Below, piece after piece: positions 23,619 through 35,060 of a stretch of 64,000 bases of DNA. The DNA comes from Blastomussa wellsi. Its lineage: Eukaryota > Cnidaria > Anthozoa > Scleractinia > Plerogyridae. A program made the translations under genes and the position numbers. Location: the NCBI GenBank assembly GCA_947652115.1, contig OX393571.1, positions 752,173-816,172 on the forward strand. The letters are read 5' to 3'. How positions within the stretch are numbered: the first letter of the stretch is position 1; every line of letters starts with the position of its first letter. The notes under the pieces are model-generated. The model searched no databases and was not told the DNA's origin. It worked only from the letters and a program-made list of their open reading frames with translations.

Positions 23619-25380
23619 CTATCCCTCAAGGTCAAGGATGATGGACTTCGGTGTGTCCATTGGTGACTTATGAGTCCAATTTATTTTTTGCTTGAAATAT
23701 TGGTCACATTGTGGGCAACTGGTACCGGGCGGGAAAGCAGACTTTGGTTGCTGTTGGTGCTCTTTCCTACGCCTTTGTTTCTTCTCCAGCTTTTGACATC
23801 TTCTCACTTCAAAAGTGTTTCTCCAGAGATGCCTGCCCCTTGCTTTCTCCTCCCAACAACTGATGTTGATGCTGCACATCTTAAGGTTCGCTTTCAGCAC
23901 ATCTTTGAAGCACTTCTTCTGCCCCCGTCTCAAACCAGTTCTGAGTAGAACATCTGCTTAGCAAGATGTTGGTCAGGCATTTGTCCTACATGGCTGCTCT
24001 ACCTGAGTTGATTCTTGATGATGCTGACTTTTATGCTAGTTGTTTCATGTTTCTCGCTCTTCTGTCTTCCCAACTGATGTGGAGGATATTTCGGAGACAG
24101 CGTTGATTGAACTTCTCGAGAGATTTTAGATTGTGCCGATAAGGGGTACAGGTCTCAGATGCATAGAGGAGCGTTGAGATAATGACTGTCTTGTACATCA
24201 GGACCTTTGTTTCTGTTAGAATATCACAGTCCTCAGAAACTCATATTTGGAGTTTGCTGAAAGCATTCCCAGTAAACTTCAGGAGCTGCTGGATTTCAAC
24301 CTGAATGACAACATTTGCTGACAGAAGTTGATTACGTTCTCCAATGGTGTTGTGCCACTGACATATCACTGTTACAAGTGTGGGGAGGTGGTTGGTAGAG
24401 GACCTGGTTTTTATTTCTTCCAAGCCTTGTGTATGCCTGATGGAAGGCAGTCAAGATACGCTGCAGATAGTCGTCATTGAGTGCTACTAAATATAGTGTT
24501 ATCATCAGCATATTGGAGCTCCAAGATGCTGCACACGGTTGTCTTGGTCTTTCTTTTGAGGTTGAAGAGTTTGCCGTCCATACAGTAGGAGATCTTGATG
24601 TTTCTGTGAGAATACCATGGTCCCCGGATACTTGTATTCGGAGTTTGCTGAAAGTATTCCCGGCGAACTTCAGGCAATGTTAGATTTCAACCTGAAAGTC
24701 GACATTATTTTTGCTGACAGGGTGTCTTCCAAGGTAACAGAAGTGGTTTACGTTCTCCAATGGTGTTGTGTTGTGTTGTGTTATCTTCAGCATATTGGAG
24801 TTCCAAGATGCTGCACACGGTTGTCTTGGTCTTCCATTTGAGGTTGAAGAGTTTGCTGTCCATATGGTAGGAGATCTTGATGCCAGGTGGAAGATCATCA
24901 CAGATTAACTCCAGGATCATCACAATGAAGATGGTGAAAAGATGGGTGCCACTACAAAGCCCTATTTCACTCTAGATGTAACTGCGAAATGCTCAGAGCT
25001 GTCCCTATTGGTCTGGACTCCAAACAGCAAGTCATCATGAAGTAGTTGGAGGATTTGGATGAAGTTGTCTGGGTGTCTGTATCTGGTGAGTATGTCGCAG
25101 AGGAGTTCACGATGAAGGCCATGTAGAGTGGTCGGTGTTGGTCACAGCATTATTCTTGCAGTTGGCGAAGGGTGGAGATCATATCGCTGGTGCTTCATGA
25201 TGGTCTGAAGCTGGCCTGCGACTCGGGAAGGATCCTCTCTGACAGAGATTTGAGATGGTTGTTCAAGATTCAGTATGTGCGCCATTCTTCATCATTTGGA
25301 AATGCCTTTCAAATAAGGTTAAATTGGTTTAATTTCATAGGCACTTTAATGGCTGTTGCCAACAGGGAGATCCCACGATA
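23619..25380 (-). pseudogene. LINE RT C-terminal half, decayed and internally duplicated
   Basis: Read from 25380 downward, this is the palm-to-C-terminus of a non-LTR polymerase, probably the same broad group as the endonuclease fragment at 3753-4683. LQYADDNT at about 24500 is the catalytic box, and related but mutated boxes recur near 24790. At 24240-23950 a typical segment reads YRHNLKSLEKFNQRCLRNIL. The end at 23933-23619 has CFKDVLKANLK, HLWRNTF and a CPQCDQYF zinc-finger-like start. Frames shift many times. The blocks 24239-24362 and 24636-24775 are duplicates of each other, as are 24520-24605 and 24797-24880. It is inactive. Confidence 0.75.
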
Positions 25381-25399
25381 GTTCCCACATTCAGATCGA

Positions 25400-26760
25400 T
25401 CACTTTTGTGTTTGTTTGTTTGTTGGGATTAAATGGATACATGTGAAGGTTGTGGAACATACACTAAAGCTGTAACTGCCTATTTGTAGCAGATATTTGA
25501 TTACGAGGAAAGGCTTCTTGGAAGGCAATGACTTAAAAAAGTATTGCACTAAAAGTACTTTGTAATTTGTCATTGAATAAAAAAACCCTTGCACTAACCC
25601 TTGTACTAACATATGCCATTTTTGGCAGAAAAGTTTTTCTTGATTTTTAACTTGAGAAGTATAATGAAATCTTGTTCTAAAAAGTGCACCAAGATTTCTT
25701 TTTCCTGTCCGCCATGTTGTTTTGTTATGGGTAAAATCCGGCCCCAAGGCATCTTGGTCTATGGCAGTTTTAGTCAACCGTGTTAATTTTCATTTGCTTT
25801 TACTTTCATCTGTTTTCATTTGACTTTACTTTGAATTAAATTACATTTTAGACAAACAGTTTTTCTTTGATTTCATTTTCTTCTATAATAAATTGTTTTT
25901 GAAAATGAAATAAAATAAAATAAAGCGAATTAAATCAAATCAAATAAACTAAATAAGTGAAATGAAATATGATATAAAAGAAAAAGATGAAAAAACACCG
26001 AAGCTCTAGGCCACCATAGACATGGTATGAAATGTGAAGTCATTGAGACCGTCACAGGTGAAATTATCATAAATATTTTTTTGTGTTCAGTTGCCGTTTT
26101 TCTCAGGTGTGGAAATCTTTGAAGCACTGCAGTTTATGTAACAAAAAGCACTGACATGAATTGAGCAAAACGCCCATAAAATAAATGTACCTTGTGAAAT
26201 CGTTTACAGCAGTTAGAAATGTGGAAACAAATAAAGCCGTACAAAATCCGCTTGAAGATGATGTTGGAAGATGTTTTGTCAGTTAAGTCGCTTGATGTTG
26301 TTGCTTTACACTGTACATGTAGGTGTGTGACCAGAAAGGAAGGTTGAAATTTAATTTGAAGCACTTGTAAAAATCTGGAATGACTATGCTACATTGTATG
26401 TGGTCATTCCCAGTGTTTGGGTATTTCACAGACAACCAAGCCACTAGAAACAGCCACTGGTGGTAATTTTGCTCATGTCCAATGACTTAAACTTTATCAA
26501 AAACCCATCTGATGAATTGATGAGATCCGTGGACATGGCTCGCAACGTTCAAGTTGTGGTCGAACATCAGACAGCTTTTTGTGATCAGAACTCTATTGAC
26601 TCTTCAGTGATCTTTTTGTCTGGCTGTAGTATACAAAATCACACTGGGTGCAAATGATTTTGTACACTACTCCAGAAGATTGCTCTTGCTAACAACTAAC
26701 CATTACAAGCAGTATTTTGGATGTGCAATGCGTTTACCAATCAGTCCTGTAAGTAAAGGA
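25400..26760. other. Noncoding interval with AT-rich tract
   Basis: No supported gene. From 25860 to 25970 there is AAATAAAAT/AAATCAAAT low-complexity sequence. Confidence 0.5.
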
Positions 26761-26769
26761 AGAAATTGA

Positions 26770-27560
26770 AGAGACATCCATCCTCCCAAACGGTGGTTTT
26801 GTTATGTTGACGACAGTGGCACGTGCCTTAAGAAGGATCAGATCAACGAGTTTCATCAACATCTAAACTCAGTTAATGAAAACATACAGATCACTTTAGA
26901 ACTTGGAGACATCAATGGGAAGGGTTTACCTGAAAGTTTTCTTGACACCTTTACCACTCTAGATTACACCTGCCAACTCTGATGTCCATCAAAAGCTTGA
27001 GATTTTTTTCAGGGCACTACCAAAGTCATACAAAAATACATGCACCTGAGATCATTCTGTACACTTCCAAGGACAGTCCGAAGACTTCCAGGACCCAGTC
27101 CCAGTACTGCATGTGTTTTGTCAAACACACGTTGAACTTCCTTTCCTTTTCCTTTTAAAATCAGGATATTCAGGTGAAGTACAATCATTTAGATGAATGT
27201 CTCTACCCGTATTGCTTCAAGTTTTCATATTTCAAAAATTGTATCAGTTGAGGCTGAAATAACTCACATTTTTCAGTGAGGCATGAGAAACTGACCAAGC
27301 ATGAGTTGGCAGGTATAATACATGTACAGATGTGGCATGGCAGTTCAAGTGGATTGTCTACAGGAAGCTAACCCACACTATCTAGATTTCAACTCACACC
27401 ACCCTTCATACCACGATCAGTAGTTTACACGTTACGTTCTTGGGTAAGAAACATTCCTTCCACTAGTAAAGGAAAATGATAGGGAACTTGATGTGTTAAA
27501 GTGGCACTCCGAGAAAACAACTACCCCATCAAGCAACTCAACTGATGAAGGCTTACGAAT
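26770..27560 (+). pseudogene. Penelope-like element reverse transcriptase, decayed
   Basis: The first part reads PKRWFCYVDDSGTCLKKD, with the catalytic YVDD at 26803-26814, and then INEFHQHLNSVNENIQITLE and ESFLDTFTTL. This matches the palm of Penelope-like elements, in which YVDD/FVDD is followed by HxHLNSxN and FLDT. A later block at 27373-27560 reads NPHYLDFNSHHP, the conserved YLDFNSHHP thumb motif, then a decayed region with ELDVLKWHSEK. Stops and a roughly 370-base insertion or diverged stretch lie between. No GIY-YIG endonuclease was found. It supports Penelope activity in this genome and the assignment of the hammerhead-like sequences. The polymerase is dead. Confidence 0.8.
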
Positions 27561-27744
27561 AAGCCAAAAAATCTTCCAACACTAAAGTGGATTACAAGTC
27601 AATGACAACTTTAACAATGTTGACTTCTTCACTATGACGTGCCAAGAATATGGCATGAAATTGCAAAAATCCTTGTATACTTTCTGACAAAAGTCTGGTT
27701 ATGAAAAGCTGTCGTAAGTCTTCTAAATTAATCATGCTATGATA

Positions 27745-28684
27745 TGTGACCTCTCACGCGAAAACATTCCTAACAGATAGCAGTTTCGAGCAGATAGCCG
27801 TTCCGAAGCCGTTCATTACCCGTTCGAATGGCTAGAGCATTAGTTCGAAAAAATTCACCAGCTGTTGGCATGGCTCGAGCTACACATCGGTGCGAAAAAA
27901 ATTCATCAACCGTTCGCACGGCTTGAGCTATCTGTGTCAAGAGAGTCGGCTGAAGTTTCGACAAGTTTCAAGTGATCTTTTTACAGACCCACGTGGCAAA
28001 TATGTGCAAATTCAACGGGGCCGACAAATTGGCACCGCTTGTCTACACATTATTCTGTGCGTGACGAAAAGCAGTCGGCATGTCGTGGGAATTGTCTTGA
28101 CTATAAATTGTTAAGGAAAAGCATCACCCACTCAACGGCAGTACTCTGACCAGCAAGATGTTTTTCATTGTTGAAATGGTTGCGTGACAAAGTGCTTTTC
28201 GGAGCAAGCGAGTGAAGAAGACGCTTCGGGTCTTTTTTTTTTTAGAAGAAAAATTATTTTGCTTTACCCTCAAAAGACTTCAATTTAATATGCAGTATTT
28301 GTTTCAATCAAGGCTTGGGTGTTTCTTTCCCATTACAAGTGAACCATTTGATAATAATATTAATATTATTTCGTTCGACAGTTTATTCAGTCGATCGATT
28401 GATTGATGTAATCCGAACTCATCGGTTAATTTTATCCACCGTTCAAAGAATTTCGACAATTGTTCAGCCGCTTATCCGTGTTTCCGTTCAACCTCATCCG
28501 TGCGAAAATTTTAATTAGCCATCCATATGTTCGACCTTATCCATGCGAAAATTTTCATTAGCCGTTCATACGTTCACCGAATCTGTTTCACACGGCTTGT
28601 TAGGCGTTCATCATCCGTTCACTTGCCGTTTGCTAGCCATTGGAACCGCTAACTGTTCGGAACGTTTTCGCGTGAGAGGTCACA
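27745..28684. mobile_element. TIR element with perfect 21-bp ends and CCGTTC clusters
   Basis: The first 21 bases (TGTGACCTCTCACGCGAAAA plus C) are repeated exactly in inverse complement at 28664-28684. Just inside each end lie many copies of CCGTTC (for example near 27800, 27816, 27828, 27909, 28439, 28484, 28563 and 28615), in places as GCCGTTCA or CCGTTCG. Such subterminal repeats are typical of transposase binding sites in hAT- or MULE-type elements. No transposase frame is present. It abuts the LINE tail to its right. Confidence 0.75.
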
Positions 28685-28689
28685 ATTAT

Positions 28690-29218
28690 CCATTAAATGT
28701 TTTACATGCATTATACCCTTAGAAAGCCATTCTTTGCATAATACTGGTGTATTGTTTATTCTTATTAATGAATTTTGCCAAAGAGGTAGAGACAGAAAAT
28801 GATCTTTTGACACTATTGTTTTCTCAAAGAAAGTATCTGACCATAATTATTTCTATGATTTCTTTGACAAACGGATCTTCTATTCTAAAGTTATCAATAT
28901 CTTTTTGTCGAGATTCCCTTTAAAAAAAGCTTTGCTCCCATATCTTCTGACCTCTAAATTAAAGATGACTTTCCATTTGCTACTGTTTTCTGAATCTAGA
29001 TATTTTTTTATCCAGATAGCTTTGAGTGATTTGTTGAAAGAAGCAACATCAATCATTTTGAGACCCGCGTTTGGGTCATCGTTAATCATAACCACGTGTT
29101 TAATTTTAACCTCTTTATCGTTCCATAAAAAATTGAAAAAAGCTTGTTGATCTCTTTGATTGCTTGATGATTTGTTTGTAAATGTGTAAGTACTGTATGT
29201 ATACCAGTTGAGATGCAA
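28690..29218 (-). pseudogene. L1/Tx1-type LINE ORF2 C-terminal fragment
   Basis: The minus frame at 29218-28880 carries FFNFLWNDKEVKIKHVVMIN, then GLKMIDVASFNKSLKAIWIK, KYLDSENSSKWKVIFNLE and FFKGNL, the domain downstream of the RT in L1/Tx1 elements. After a frameshift near 28830 the same protein continues with SKDHFLSLPLWQNSLIRINN to about 28690. The catalytic region is missing. The left edge meets the TIR element at 27745-28684, and the right edge meets the Penelope-type block at 29221. Confidence 0.8.
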
Positions 29219-29235
29219 CTAAACTTTTCAAAACT

Positions 29236-29256
29236 ACAAATGAATAGAGGGGGTAG

Positions 29257-29292
<36 letters not shown>

Positions 29293-29541
29293 GTATAACA
29301 ATATAATTTGGTTTTATCACCTGGCTTGATAATGTCAATTGGCCACCGTAAAGAGATTCAAGTGCTGACGTTTCGAGCATTAGCCCTTCGTCGGAGCCAA
29401 TCCAGGAATTGTGGAATTGTGTGAATTGTCCCACAATTCATTGATTCTCTCCGACGAAGGACTAACGCTCGAAACGTCAGCTCTTGAATCTCTTTACGGT
29501 GGCCAATTGACATTATCAACCCAGTTGATAAAACCAAATTA
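29236..29541. mobile_element. Head-to-head pair of hammerhead-like terminal sequences
   Basis: The block from 29302 (ATAATTTGGTTTTATCACCT) to 29403 is a minus-strand copy of the sequence at 1521-1622. The block from about 29440 to 29541 is a plus-strand copy, ending in TTGATAAAACCAAATTATA. Both keep the GACGAAGG(G/A)CTAACGCTCG core, GAAACGTCAGC and the GATTC/GAATC stem I arms, so the whole region forms a large palindrome. The left 65 bases (29236-29300) are shared with 17146-17225. It is probably two terminal sequences of a Penelope-like insertion with the body deleted. Confidence 0.65.
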
Positions 29542-29639
29542 TATTTTCAAAACTACTACATGTATCTTACGTAATAATTAGCTAAACAATCTTGCTAATA
29601 GTAAGTCATCTCTTATGTAAATAATGTTAGCAAATAATG

Positions 29640-31440
29640 CAAATAATGCTAGCAGGAAAATTGAACTTACGTTTAGCCGTGGAGCATAGAATGTCTTTTC
29701 CAGTGATCTGTTTTGAGTTTTCCCAAGCTTACATGTAAGTCACAGAAGCTGTTGAAAAAGGGAAAATGAATAATTTCTCTTTTCGGCAGAGCACAATCAA
29801 AGAAATAGTGTTTCAAATAAATACAAGTTCTGCTCAGACCAAAATTGCCCACACCAGTGAAGCCATCACAATCCGCGATACGGAAAAAGATGGCGCCACG
29901 CATTGCATTCTGGAGAAATCGACATGTCGGCTTTAAAGTGGGAATCTGATGGCAGGTAATTTTATTGCAAAGTAAATTACGGGAAATTTATTGATAGCAA
30001 ACTGAGGGTACTAGGCTAACGATTATAAGTACCAAATCTGAAGGATGTAACTGCGATAGAAAGCGTGTAATCGCGTTTCTAATTTCTCAAACATTTTCCT
30101 GCAAGTTTGTGGGGGGAAAATACAGACAAATGTAAGGAAAATTGAGAATGCAAGTGCACCCTTTCTAGTATTGCTACATCCCTCAAATTTGATACATATA
30201 ATCTTTTGCCTAGTACATCCACTTTGCTATTCATATATTGTTCAGAATTTATTTTTTAAGAAAATTATTGGCTATCTGACTGAACTGAACTGAACTGAAA
30301 ATATAAATCTGGACAGACTACAAATGTGTATCCTGAGATATGAAATGTAGTTCTACAGTTAAGATACTCTTCACAGTATTTTTAACTGGTGCAGATTAAA
30401 CCCTTGTGCAGTTAAGTTGTCAAAAATGGCTTTGCTTTGCTAAACCATTGGAATAAAACACAAAGAAAATAATGTTAGGATATTTTATGCTCAGCGAGCC
30501 GCCAACACTGGGGCTGACTCGGCTGTGAATGAAAATCAATTTTCTGAAAATCATTCAATTTTATCCTCTTGAAAAACGCATAAGGCTTGAAACTAAAGTT
30601 TGCTATATAAGCAATATAAAGTTAAATTTGACCAAATTTATCAGGCATAGCCATTTATTTGTCGCCAATACACTCAATCTGTGATTGCTCGTGCGAAATG
30701 TCACCTGACGTTGCTTCACACTTTGAAATTTGACAAACAAATGCACAACAACATGTCGATCTACCCAAAATGCCATACATGGCGCCATCTTTTTTCTTAT
30801 CGCGGATTGCGGTATCATAATATTATATGTGCATGTCTAACCACAAGACCACTTGGCTGTTTATTGCCGCAGGTGTACTCCCCTGGGTACTCCCATAGGA
30901 TGAAATGATATTCTGTTGCAAGTTCATTACCTTCCCAGCCTCACCCCTCTGCAGCAATGTTTTGTCATATTCACATATGTACAATTTCCTTTCCCCAACT
31001 CAAACTCCTGGTGCTGATTGGATAACTCTATCCACTGGGTACAAATGTAAATATTGCTAACCACTCAACAGCATAATTTTTAACCGACACTTATCCAGTG
31101 CATCGGTTAAACATTATCCATCGACCTACATGAAACAAACATGTTCTATTTCGCTAATATAGGTTTAATATATTTTGCTAGCAGGAAAACTGTACTATAG
31201 TGTACATATTGGCTTGGAGCAGAGAATGTATTTTCCAATGATCCGTTTTGAGATGTTTCCATGCATAAGTTGCAGAAGCTGTCGTAACAGGAAAAATGAA
31301 TAAATTCTCTGTCTGCCTGTAGCACTGTGTTTGACCTAACAGAAGCTTGGACCTCATACACCACTCTATTCGAATATAACTTACTAACCATAAAGCTACT
31401 GTACATTTCTTCCAGCCAAAATCCTCTTGGAGATCATAAT
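29640..31440. repeat. Dispersed repeat blocks, direct and inverted
   Basis: The block 29673-29770 (GAATGTCTTTTCCAGTGATC) recurs in direct orientation at 31200-31300 (GAATGTATTTTCCAATGATC). The block around 29868-29925 (AATCCGCGATACGGAAAAAG with ATGGCGCC) recurs inverted at about 30745-30815. These are repeat pieces of an unclassified element. No gene is supported between them. Confidence 0.5.
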
Positions 31441-31459
31441 TTTTATGTAGCTTACCCAA

Positions 31460-33300
31460 AGTGATTTGCTGCTAAGGATTTTTGCAACCCCAATTCGGGG
31501 AATATGTCTCATAATTTTCAAGAAAAAAACTAAAGTAAACTGTGTTCGTGTATATGTGTAACACTATGTACTTACCTCTCTGTTATCACTTGTGAACTTG
31601 TTGCATGGTCAGGCAAATCTTCTGGAAAACTGTTGGAATAGTGAAGTTTACAAGTTATTTATTTTGCAGAGGACAAATTGTAATAGCAAGTAATAGTAAC
31701 ATCCTTTATTTAAACACAATCAGAATAATGGTCAAGTTAATAAAATTGCAGACATCTCTTAAAGAGAAGGCTTTAGTTGGTACTGACAAAGATATGTCAA
31801 AACAAAAATGAGGGGATAGAAAATGAGGGCATTGGCTGGGATTTGCTGATTCCAAAAAAGTTATTTGGACATTGGCTCTGGAACGGAAAACTCTATTTCC
31901 CTTGACGTCAGCAAAATGTTTCCATGTTTTAGGAAGTTGTTTTAATGAACAAAAATTACCATCCACATGGCCTGCCAATGGATTAATCCCCCCCCCTCCC
32001 CCTTAATTACTAGGCTAAGGACTCCTTGGAAACCATATGTTTCTTAATTCTAACTGCTAAAACACATTTACATGTACTGTACTTAGGGCGTAAACTGTGA
32101 TCAGGCGTTCTTATTTTCGCTCCAAAAAACTTTGAACACCTGATTGCAGGTTACTCAGGTCAAAAAGTAAATAGTACTCAACAGCTTGATTGATCAAGAT
32201 TGTGTCTTTTGTGAGCAATTGCATTGTCAGAGTAATGTACCAGTTAATTCCAAGTTTCAACCCGGGGTTTCAACAGCCCCCCGACATACATGTACCCCAG
32301 GTATTTGTCGCCTTGGCCTTCCTGAGGGAGGGGGGGATTGAGGGTCACTCATGAATAAAGGTGGGGAGTCTGAACGTTAAGCCTCGTTTTGTCCCTGCAA
32401 TTCCATGTGGGTTGATAAAATAATGGGGAAGGATGACATGGCGAGTTTTGAGGATTTTAAAGGAAAACATTGCAGCTGCTTGACGGCTTGGTTAAAAAGC
32501 AAAGGACTATAAAGATTTAAGCTCCCTATAAATTGAATGGTTGTGATATTATCATGTTCTCGGAGCTAGAACTACCCCCAACAGATGATAGGGTTCTAGG
32601 GCAGTATGATTACTGCATTTGAAATTTACTGGCAAATGTTTTGAGATACAGTAGTAGTTCTTAAGACTTGGCTTCAGAAGCATAATACTGTAGAAGCAAC
32701 TAAAATGTTAAAACTGTAATCTCATCACTTGCTAATTTTCCGGGGGTGGGGGCACTTGAATTGCTGATTGGCCCAGAGAGAGGGAAATTTGAGCACAAAT
32801 TTTACAAACATTCAAATGCTTGGGGGAATCCCCAGGGGGAAGGGGGACATGTTGCAGCTTCAATGTGACTGGTACATGTACATAACATTGGAAAAGGAAA
32901 ATAAATAAATAATTCCAAACACATATTGATCAACCAATAACAGTCGATCACAATTATTAATTACGGTACTATCGATTGCTATCAGCCAACGATAATCACA
33001 AGTTCAAGTCCTCTAACTTCCATTGATTACCATAGATTGTTATAGACTATCGTTACATGTATTATTATTGCTACAAATGTCAGCAAATCATTCCTCACTT
33101 TGTGTTTTCAAGCTCTGGCCCCAATTTACGTGTGGTAAAAAATTGAGATTGTTCGCTAGCGGATCGTGTGCACTCTACGTGAATGCTTGCTACCAAGGCT
33201 AACACTACAGGTATTTACACAGAAAGGATCAGCAAATTAAAGCACTCTCCTCTTTTCCTGTCTGGCACCACAGTCCACCACTTAAATAGAGTAACAGTAA
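31460..33300. other. Noncoding interval
   Basis: No supported gene. A C-run lies at about 31987-32003. From 32925 to 33050 the sequence contains repeated ATCGATTG- and GATAATCA-type words that recur at 33530-33740. Confidence 0.5.
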
Positions 33301-33455
33301 TGGGCCTTAATCATACGGCGGCCATGTTGAGTCCCGAGGGATTCAAAACTTTTGTTTTGCCACACTGGAACTCGTTCCCAAACATTTCAACTCGAGGCTC
33401 GGGGTACGAAATCTATTGTCTGTGGCCAATATGGCCGCTGTGTGATTGAGGCCCA
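33301..33455. mobile_element. MITE family 2 copy 1 (GGCGGCCAT TIR)
   Basis: TGGGCCTTAATCATACGGCG with GCCAT at the left matches the inverse complement of ATGGCCGCTGTGTGATTGAG with GCCCA at the right, 25 bp with three differences. The interior (TTGTTTTGCCAC, TCGTTCCCAAACATTTCAAC) is shared with 38233-38392 and 48336-48478. It is a 155-bp nonautonomous element. Confidence 0.85.
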
Positions 33456-33539
33456 TTGGCAGAGCAGAAATCGCATTGGAAATTTCTTTCAATAACCTCG
33501 ATACACATGTATCCTCCAGATTTTCTTAGAGTCTCGAAA

Positions 33540-33740
33540 CATGTGTGAGAATCAATCAATCAATGAGAATCAATAAGAATCGATGATAATCGATGACAGT
33601 CAATAATGATAATCGATGACAATCAATGGTAATTAAAAAACACAATGTTCTTGGCCATCGATTTCCGATATCAGTCCAAAGATTGTTACTGATTGTTATC
33701 GATTGCTATCGATTATCGATGTTATCGATTGATCAGGCCG
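33540..33740. repeat. ATCGAT-rich inverted array
   Basis: AATCAATGAGAATCAATAAG and repeated GATAATCGATGA words on the left are answered by TGTTATCGATTGCTATCGAT on the right. This gives a noisy, repeat-based palindrome about 200 bp long. Confidence 0.6.
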
Positions 33741-34221
33741 GGATATAAGGTGAAGTGATATGAAAAATCAAGACAGTCTCGCCGTATTTACCGACCAACA
33801 AGGATGATGCAAGTTAATTAGATAGTCCAGCATAACTAAGTACTTAATAACGTTCATGGCAACGTTCTTATTGGAATCTGCAAAAACTATAGACAACCAA
33901 TAATTGATATAAACAGTAAAGTCTGGGACTAATACCTTACAAAGAAGCGAGGCTGGTCGTTGACTTTCGCTCACTTCCCAGCTCAACTTTGCCTCTTCTG
34001 TCGACTACAATTCTGCGGACAAATTGCAAAACATTTTTGCTGTTCTTCCATTTAGAAGCGCTTTCTTCAGTTTCGGCAAATCTTTCAACAAATCGCAGTT
34101 TGCCGAAGGAAATTCCTCGTGTTGTGAACTTGAAGAAATTAATTTTGCATTTTTAATTGATGCAGCAGCCATTTTCTAAACGAGCGGGGGACTGAGAACG
34201 AATCCCAGTAGCATAGGCCGT

Positions 34222-34389
34222 CATTCTCGTCCCCAGAGCCATTTGTCTCTCTTAGCCGGCTGGGCCTGGGGCAAGGGGAACAAGTGGCTCTGGGGACACA
34301 CGATTTGATTTGTGTCCCCAGAGCCACTTGTTCCCCTTGCCCCAGGCCCAGCCGGCTAAGAGGGACAAGTGGCTCTGGGGACGAGAATG
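34222..34389. mobile_element. Near-perfect hairpin MITE with 10-bp target duplication
   Basis: Arms of about 79 bp, beginning CATTCTCGTCCCCAGAGCCA and ending TGGCTCTGGGGACGAGAATG, pair with only a few mismatches around a loop of about 10 bases (CGATTTGATT). The flanks carry CATAGGCCGT directly on both sides (34212-34221 and 34390-34399), a clean target duplication. The 10-bp duplication suits Mutator-like transposition (inference). No gene. Confidence 0.92.
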
Positions 34390-34599
34390 CATAGGCCGTA
34401 TTACGGATGTTACGCAAAAATGCATTTTTTACTGCTTTTCATTAAAACAAAAATTCATCTCCATAAAACGATTTATCGTACCTATTTTAGTAAACCTGCG
34501 AAGTTTGACAACAATCGGTTAAAAACTCTCGGAAATACGAGGACGCGAAAACGCCAAAATTTACAAAGAAATGTATGGAAGGTGGAGGGCTTGGACAAT

Positions 34600-35060
34600 A
34601 GGAACTGTGATATAGCCATGTGATAGCAGAAGCTGGACCAGGCTGTTGAAACCTTTACCATAATTACATGTCCCTTAGTTCCAACAATACTCTTCATAAA
34701 TTGCACTCTGATGTTGTGTCCAGCGATGATTTTAACTCCATTTTTCTTTTGAAATAAAAGTAATATACATTAAATACGAGAGACTGACAGTGTTTCATCA
34801 CATTTCCAAACACCGAGAAGAGAGTTGAAAACACGACGCGCAGCGGAGTATTTTTGACGAACTTCCAAGTGTTTGGAATTGTGATGAAACACTCGACTTT
34901 AGAGTGATTCATAAATCTTCTCAATCGACACTACTAAAACTAGGGAGCAAACGAAGAAAAATTTTCGTAAACATCTGTTGTTACTACTTTTATTACAAGT
35001 TACTAAGACGACATTTGACGAATTATTTTTATGAGTTTGAGTTTGACTCCAGGCGGGCCG
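34600..35060 (-). pseudogene. Relic of a fourth VWA-TSP1 copy (VWA second-half exon)
   Basis: The sequence aligns with 41970-42470 and 50705-51210. On the minus strand it still reads [18 protein letters not shown], the middle of the 154-nt second VWA exon of genes B and C. However, the GIGHNIR part is truncated and the segment that would encode [14 protein letters not shown] and the splice donor is deleted. The foldback element found beside the exon in B and C is present here too (34774-34911). It lies 1.5 kb beyond the last exon of gene C. No other exon of this copy was found, so it cannot be expressed as a VWA protein. Confidence 0.8.
34774..34911. mobile_element. Foldback MITE family 3, relic copy
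   Basis: GTGTTTCATCACATTTCCAA and ACAC on the left pair with GTGTTTGGAATTGTGATGAA and ACAC on the right, with the interior GACGCGCAGCGGAGT. The same element lies at 42221-42359, 50949-51088 and, in part, 63940-64000. Confidence 0.85.

Noticed and set aside
33540..33740. CRISPR-like array
   Set aside because: The repeated words are short, irregular and in both orientations, with no uniform spacer. The genome is eukaryotic.
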